Below are positions 4,977 through 6,719 of a stretch of 6,719 nt of DNA, piece by piece (position 1 is the first letter of the stretch; each line of letters starts with the position of its first letter). The notes below the pieces were generated by a model. The model did no database searches. It was not told where the DNA came from and worked only from the letters and a program-made list of their open reading frames with translations. The DNA is taken from positions 1 through 6,719 of the forward strand of contig JACQTM010000001.1 in assembly GCA_016210825.1 (NCBI GenBank), in the 5' to 3' direction. Origin of the DNA: Hyphomicrobiales bacterium. Its GTDB lineage: Bacteria > Pseudomonadota > Alphaproteobacteria > Rhizobiales > Xanthobacteraceae. Both the position numbers and the translations under genes were made by a program.

Positions 4977-5459
4977 ATGGCGCGGACGCCGATCTTGGCG
5001 GCAGGTGGTGTTGTGATGCGCGGCAGCGGCGAACCGCTGATCGCCGTTGTGCAGCTTCGTAATCGAAATTGGGTGCTGCCCAAAGGCAAGCTTAAGCGCA
5101 AGGAAAATGCCCTCGCCGCGGCCAAGCGTGAGGTATTGGAAGAGACCGGACACAAAGTCAGCGTGCGCGAGCAGCTCGGCTCGATTTCCTACGAAGTCGG
5201 CGGACGGCGGAAAGTTGTACGCTTCTGGCGCATGGAAGCCTTCGATAAGCCAGCCGGCAAATTGATGGACGACGTCAAGGCGGTGCGCTGGCTGCCGCTC
5301 GGACGCGCCGTCAAGCAACTGACGCACCGCCGCGAGCAGGCGTTTTTGCGTGATGTCGGATTGATCGCGATCAATGCCGCCCGGCGATCCGCGCGGCAAA
5401 GTATCGCACTTAAAATCTGGATGTGGTTATGCCGTAAAACGCCGCGAAGGTGGCGATGA
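4977..5459 (+). CDS. Nudix hydrolase
   Basis: This is a 160-residue cytoplasmic Nudix pyrophosphohydrolase, a family that cleaves nucleoside diphosphates linked to another group and needs Mg2+. The Nudix box GX5EX7REUXEEXG is intact at residues 37-58: Gly37, Glu43, then REVLEETG with the metal-binding Glu52, Glu55 and Glu56. The N-terminal strand AAGGVVMR, the WVLPKGK lead-in and the FWRMEA and RWLPL strands fit the small bacterial class that resembles diadenosine polyphosphate hydrolases, although the exact substrate cannot be inferred. The last 25 residues are basic and Trp-rich (LKIWMWLCRKTPRRWR) and extend beyond the fold. The ATG at 4977 has GGGGA at 4969-4973 as ribosome binding site with very short spacing. 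It appears monocistronic, with a TATAAT box 46 bp upstream. Confidence 0.92.
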   Translation: MARTPILAAGGVVMRGSGEPLIAVVQLRNRNWVLPKGKLKRKENALAAAKREVLEETGHKVSVREQLGSISYEVGGRRKVVRFWRMEAFDKPAGKLMDDVKAVRWLPLGRAVKQLTHRREQAFLRDVGLIAINAARRSARQSIALKIWMWLCRKTPRRWR

Positions 5460-5467
5460 GGAGGGGG

Positions 5468-5509
5468 ATGACGATGGGCAAGACGCGCCGTGGCGCGTTC
5501 GCGACTTGA
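5468..5509 (+). other. Possible 13-codon mini-ORF with strong ribosome binding site and internal hairpin
   Basis: AGGAGG (5459-5464), starting in the Nudix stop codon, precedes ATG 5468 and ATG 5474; the frame encodes MTMGKTRRGAFAT and stops at 5509. It contains the hairpin ACGCGCC-GT-GGCGCGT (5483-5498). It could be a leftover gene start, a tiny peptide or part of a 3' end structure. There is no independent support for translation. The rest of the 5460-5651 gap holds only the promoter at 5582-5606. Confidence 0.25.
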
Positions 5510-5581
5510 ACCTGTCCAAAATTTAATGCGTGCGCGAAGATGTCCGGACGCCGCATTCACCGGCCATTCACGCGCAAAGCT

Positions 5582-5606
5582 GGAACTTCTGCATTATGAA
5601 AACGTT
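5582..5606 (+). promoter_or_regulatory. EcfG-type general stress response promoter
   Basis: GGAAC (5582-5586), 16 nt, then CGTT (5603-5606) matches the consensus GGAAC-N16/17-CGTT known for EcfG sigma factors of the PhyR-NepR general stress response in alphaproteobacteria. It lies on the same strand as the secreted protein gene at 5652 and predicts transcription from about 5612, giving a leader of about 40 nt. I saw no comparable site elsewhere in the window. Confidence 0.65.
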
Positions 5607-5651
5607 GGTTGTTGCACCATCGTTGAGTTTTAGAGGTTCAATGGTGAAGCC

Positions 5652-5942
5652 ATGAGGAAGACATTAACCACCATTGCCGCTGCGGCGACGATAGCCGTTG
5701 CGGCTATCGCCGCGCCGACCGACGCCAACGCGCGTAATCGTGGCGGCGCCATTGCCGCCGGCATCATCGGCGGTCTCGCGCTCGGCGCGATTGCCGCCGG
5801 CGCTTACGGCTATGGTCCTTACTACTACGGCCCGGGCCCGTACTATTACGGTCCTGCTCCCGCCTATTACTACGGCCCGCGTTGTTACTGGCGTAAGGTG
5901 TGGACCGACTGGGGCTGGCGCCGGGTGCGCGCTTGCTACTGA
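5652..5942 (+). CDS. Small secreted Gly/Tyr-rich protein with glycine-zipper segment (paralogue 1 of 3)
   Basis: A 96-residue exported protein of unknown function. A Sec signal peptide covers residues 1-27, with the cleavage motif ANA before Arg28. The mature part starts RNRGG and continues with a glycine-zipper stretch at about 31-51 (AIAAGIIGGLALGAIAAG), a Tyr/Gly/Pro-rich segment with repeated YYYGP units (about 52-77), and a C-terminal CYWRKVWTDWGWRRVRACY with two Cys residues. Glycine zippers often pack against membranes or self-associate; here that is inference. The start at 5652 follows GGTGA at 5643-5647. Another ATG at 5641 would give only MVKP and stop across the real start (ATGA). 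An EcfG-type promoter at 5582-5606 suggests induction under stress. A 14-bp stem-loop follows the stop. Similar precursors lie next to it at 6102 and 6499. Confidence 0.8.
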   Translation: MRKTLTTIAAAATIAVAAIAAPTDANARNRGGAIAAGIIGGLALGAIAAGAYGYGPYYYGPGPYYYGPAPAYYYGPRCYWRKVWTDWGWRRVRACY

Positions 5943-5959
5943 TTTGAGAGGATGAGCAG

Positions 5960-5992
5960 GGCAATTCCAGCGCCAAAAGCGCTGGAATTGCC
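5960..5992. terminator. Perfect 14-bp stem-loop, likely terminator or mRNA 3' structure
   Basis: GGCAATTCCAGCGC (5960-5973) pairs without mismatch with GCGCTGGAATTGCC (5979-5992) around the loop CAAAA. It lies 17 bp after the stop of the first secreted-protein gene and well before the next. There is no T-run after the stem on either strand, so a standard intrinsic terminator is not shown; an RNA-stabilising 3' hairpin is the alternative. Confidence 0.6.
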
Positions 5993-6101
5993 GATAGTTC
6001 AAAATTCTGACAAAATATCTGCACAAGTTTGAGTTGGGTGGAAGGGATTTGCGGTAACAAGAACGCCCGGCCGACCGGCCGCGCCCTGAGGAGAAAGTCC
6101 C

Positions 6102-6425
6102 ATGAAGAAATCATTAATTGCGCTCGCCGCGGTTGCGACGGTCGCGCTTACGACGGTGGCGACACCGACCCCGGCGGATGCCCGTAATAGAACTTGGGGC
6201 TATATCGGCGCGGGTGTCGCTGGCGCCGTAATCGGCGGCGCGCTGCTCGGCCAGTATGCCTATCCGCGGGCCTATTACCCTGTGACAGGCTATGAGCCCT
6301 ATCCGACCTATTACGTCGCCGCGCCATATCAGTGCCCGGGTGGCTATTGGGCGCGCCGTCCGATTCGCGACGGCTACGGCAACGTGATCGGCTGGAGCAA
6401 GCCGCGCTGGTTCTGCCCTTACTAA
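6102..6425 (+). CDS. Small secreted protein with glycine-zipper and Tyr/Pro-rich region (paralogue 2 of 3)
   Basis: A 107-residue exported protein that I cannot assign a function. The signal peptide ends at ADA, residue 27, exactly as in its left neighbour, and the mature chain again starts RNR. A glycine-rich segment follows (GAGVAGAVIGGALLG, about 36-50), then a Tyr/Pro-rich stretch (51-75). The end is compact, with Cys78, a GYWARRP motif, GYGNVIGWSKPRW and the final FCPY, so two cysteines bracket the C-terminal part as in the first paralogue. The start ATG 6102 has an excellent GAGGAG site upstream (6089-6094). It is 159 bp downstream of its neighbour and separated by a strong stem-loop, so it probably has its own promoter, which I cannot place. 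Confidence 0.8.
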   Translation: MKKSLIALAAVATVALTTVATPTPADARNRTWGYIGAGVAGAVIGGALLGQYAYPRAYYPVTGYEPYPTYYVAAPYQCPGGYWARRPIRDGYGNVIGWSKPRWFCPY

Positions 6426-6498
6426 TTGAGGGTAACCACCCGGCAACCATATCGTGACAATGATCGGCCGATAGGCTTTTTCGGTCGAGGTGATTTCC

Positions 6499-6719
6499 AT
6501 GAAGAAAGTTCTGATGCCGCTCGCCGCCGCTGCGGCGGCCGCACTTGTCACGGTTGCCGTTCCAGCTCCAGCGCAAGCCGGCAGCAGGGACGGCGCGATT
6601 GCCGCCGGCATTCTTGGCGGAAGTGCCGCGGGCGCCATCATCGGCTCCGCGGTCGCTCCACCGCCGCCGGTCTATTACGCGCCACCGCCGGTTTAATACG
6701 CTCCGCCGCCGGCCTACGC
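6499..6719 (+). pseudogene. Third secreted glycine-zipper paralogue, probably broken by an in-frame stop (right end cut)
   Basis: From ATG 6499, with GAGGTGA at 6486-6492 as ribosome binding site, the frame encodes 65 residues and stops at TAA 6694-6696. The signal peptide again has 27 residues (cleavage after AQA), followed by a glycine zipper (DGAIAAGILGGSAAGAIIGS, 31-50) and the start of a Pro/Tyr repeat (PPPPVYYAPPPV). The stop falls exactly where the repeat expects tyrosine: GTT-TAA-TAC in place of GTC-TAT-TAC. The same frame then continues YAPPPAYA to the window edge. The two neighbours have a Cys-containing C-terminus that this version would lack if termination is real. A single base change (TAT or TAC to TAA) explains it. 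A short functional form or a sequencing error remains possible. Confidence 0.65.

Noticed and set aside
5361..5374. TTGATCGCGATCAA, a perfect match to the FNR/FixK box TTGAT-N4-ATCAA
   Set aside because: It lies inside the Nudix gene and encodes part of LIAIN; it is over 270 bp from the next start and is most likely chance in GC-rich coding DNA.
5641..5655. Four-codon ORF MVKP overlapping the start of the secreted protein gene
   Set aside because: Too short to judge, and GGTGA inside it serves as the ribosome binding site for ATG 5652; treated as coincidence.

Overview
The window looks like chromosomal DNA from an alphaproteobacterium, most likely of the order Hyphomicrobiales near Bradyrhizobium/Rhodopseudomonas. 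The reasons are GC-rich coding sequence, several families of intergenic palindromic repeats of the type common in that group, protein styles typical of it, and one good match to an EcfG (general stress response) promoter. The taxonomic call is an inference from style, not from a marker gene.

Layout. Positions 1-940 carry two minus-strand genes in a tight unit: a small XRE-type repressor, overlapping by 4 bp the start of a LysE/RhtB-family exporter that runs off the left edge. The exporter reads through an in-frame array of REP-like palindromes in its central loop. Between 957 and 1029 lies a compact divergent promoter region with a near-perfect palindrome that contains a consensus -10 box. 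From 1029 rightwards every gene is on the plus strand: a small conserved hypothetical protein; a two-helix membrane protein whose stop codon falls inside a repeat; a nested palindromic repeat (1656-1847); two small membrane proteins of unknown role; a candidate lipoprotein with a faint VasI/TagO-like look; a fatty acid hydroxylase/sterol desaturase-family membrane enzyme with all three histidine boxes; and a Nudix hydrolase with an intact Nudix box.

The last 1.1 kb holds three tandem genes for small secreted proteins. Each has a predicted 27-residue signal peptide followed by a glycine-zipper stretch and a Tyr/Pro/Gly-rich tail. They look like diverged paralogues. The first has an EcfG-type promoter (GGAAC-N16-CGTT) about 50-70 nt before its start, so it may belong to the general stress regulon. 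The third is interrupted by a TAA where its Tyr/Pro repeat would have a tyrosine codon, and the reading frame stays open beyond it to the window edge.

I do not see a complete, previously undescribed multi-gene system. The points most worth a second look are the palindromic array translated inside the exporter, the palindrome inserted within another palindrome, the repressor/divergent promoter module with an out-of-frame leader ORF, and the stress-promoter-linked set of secreted paralogues with a probable nonsense mutation.
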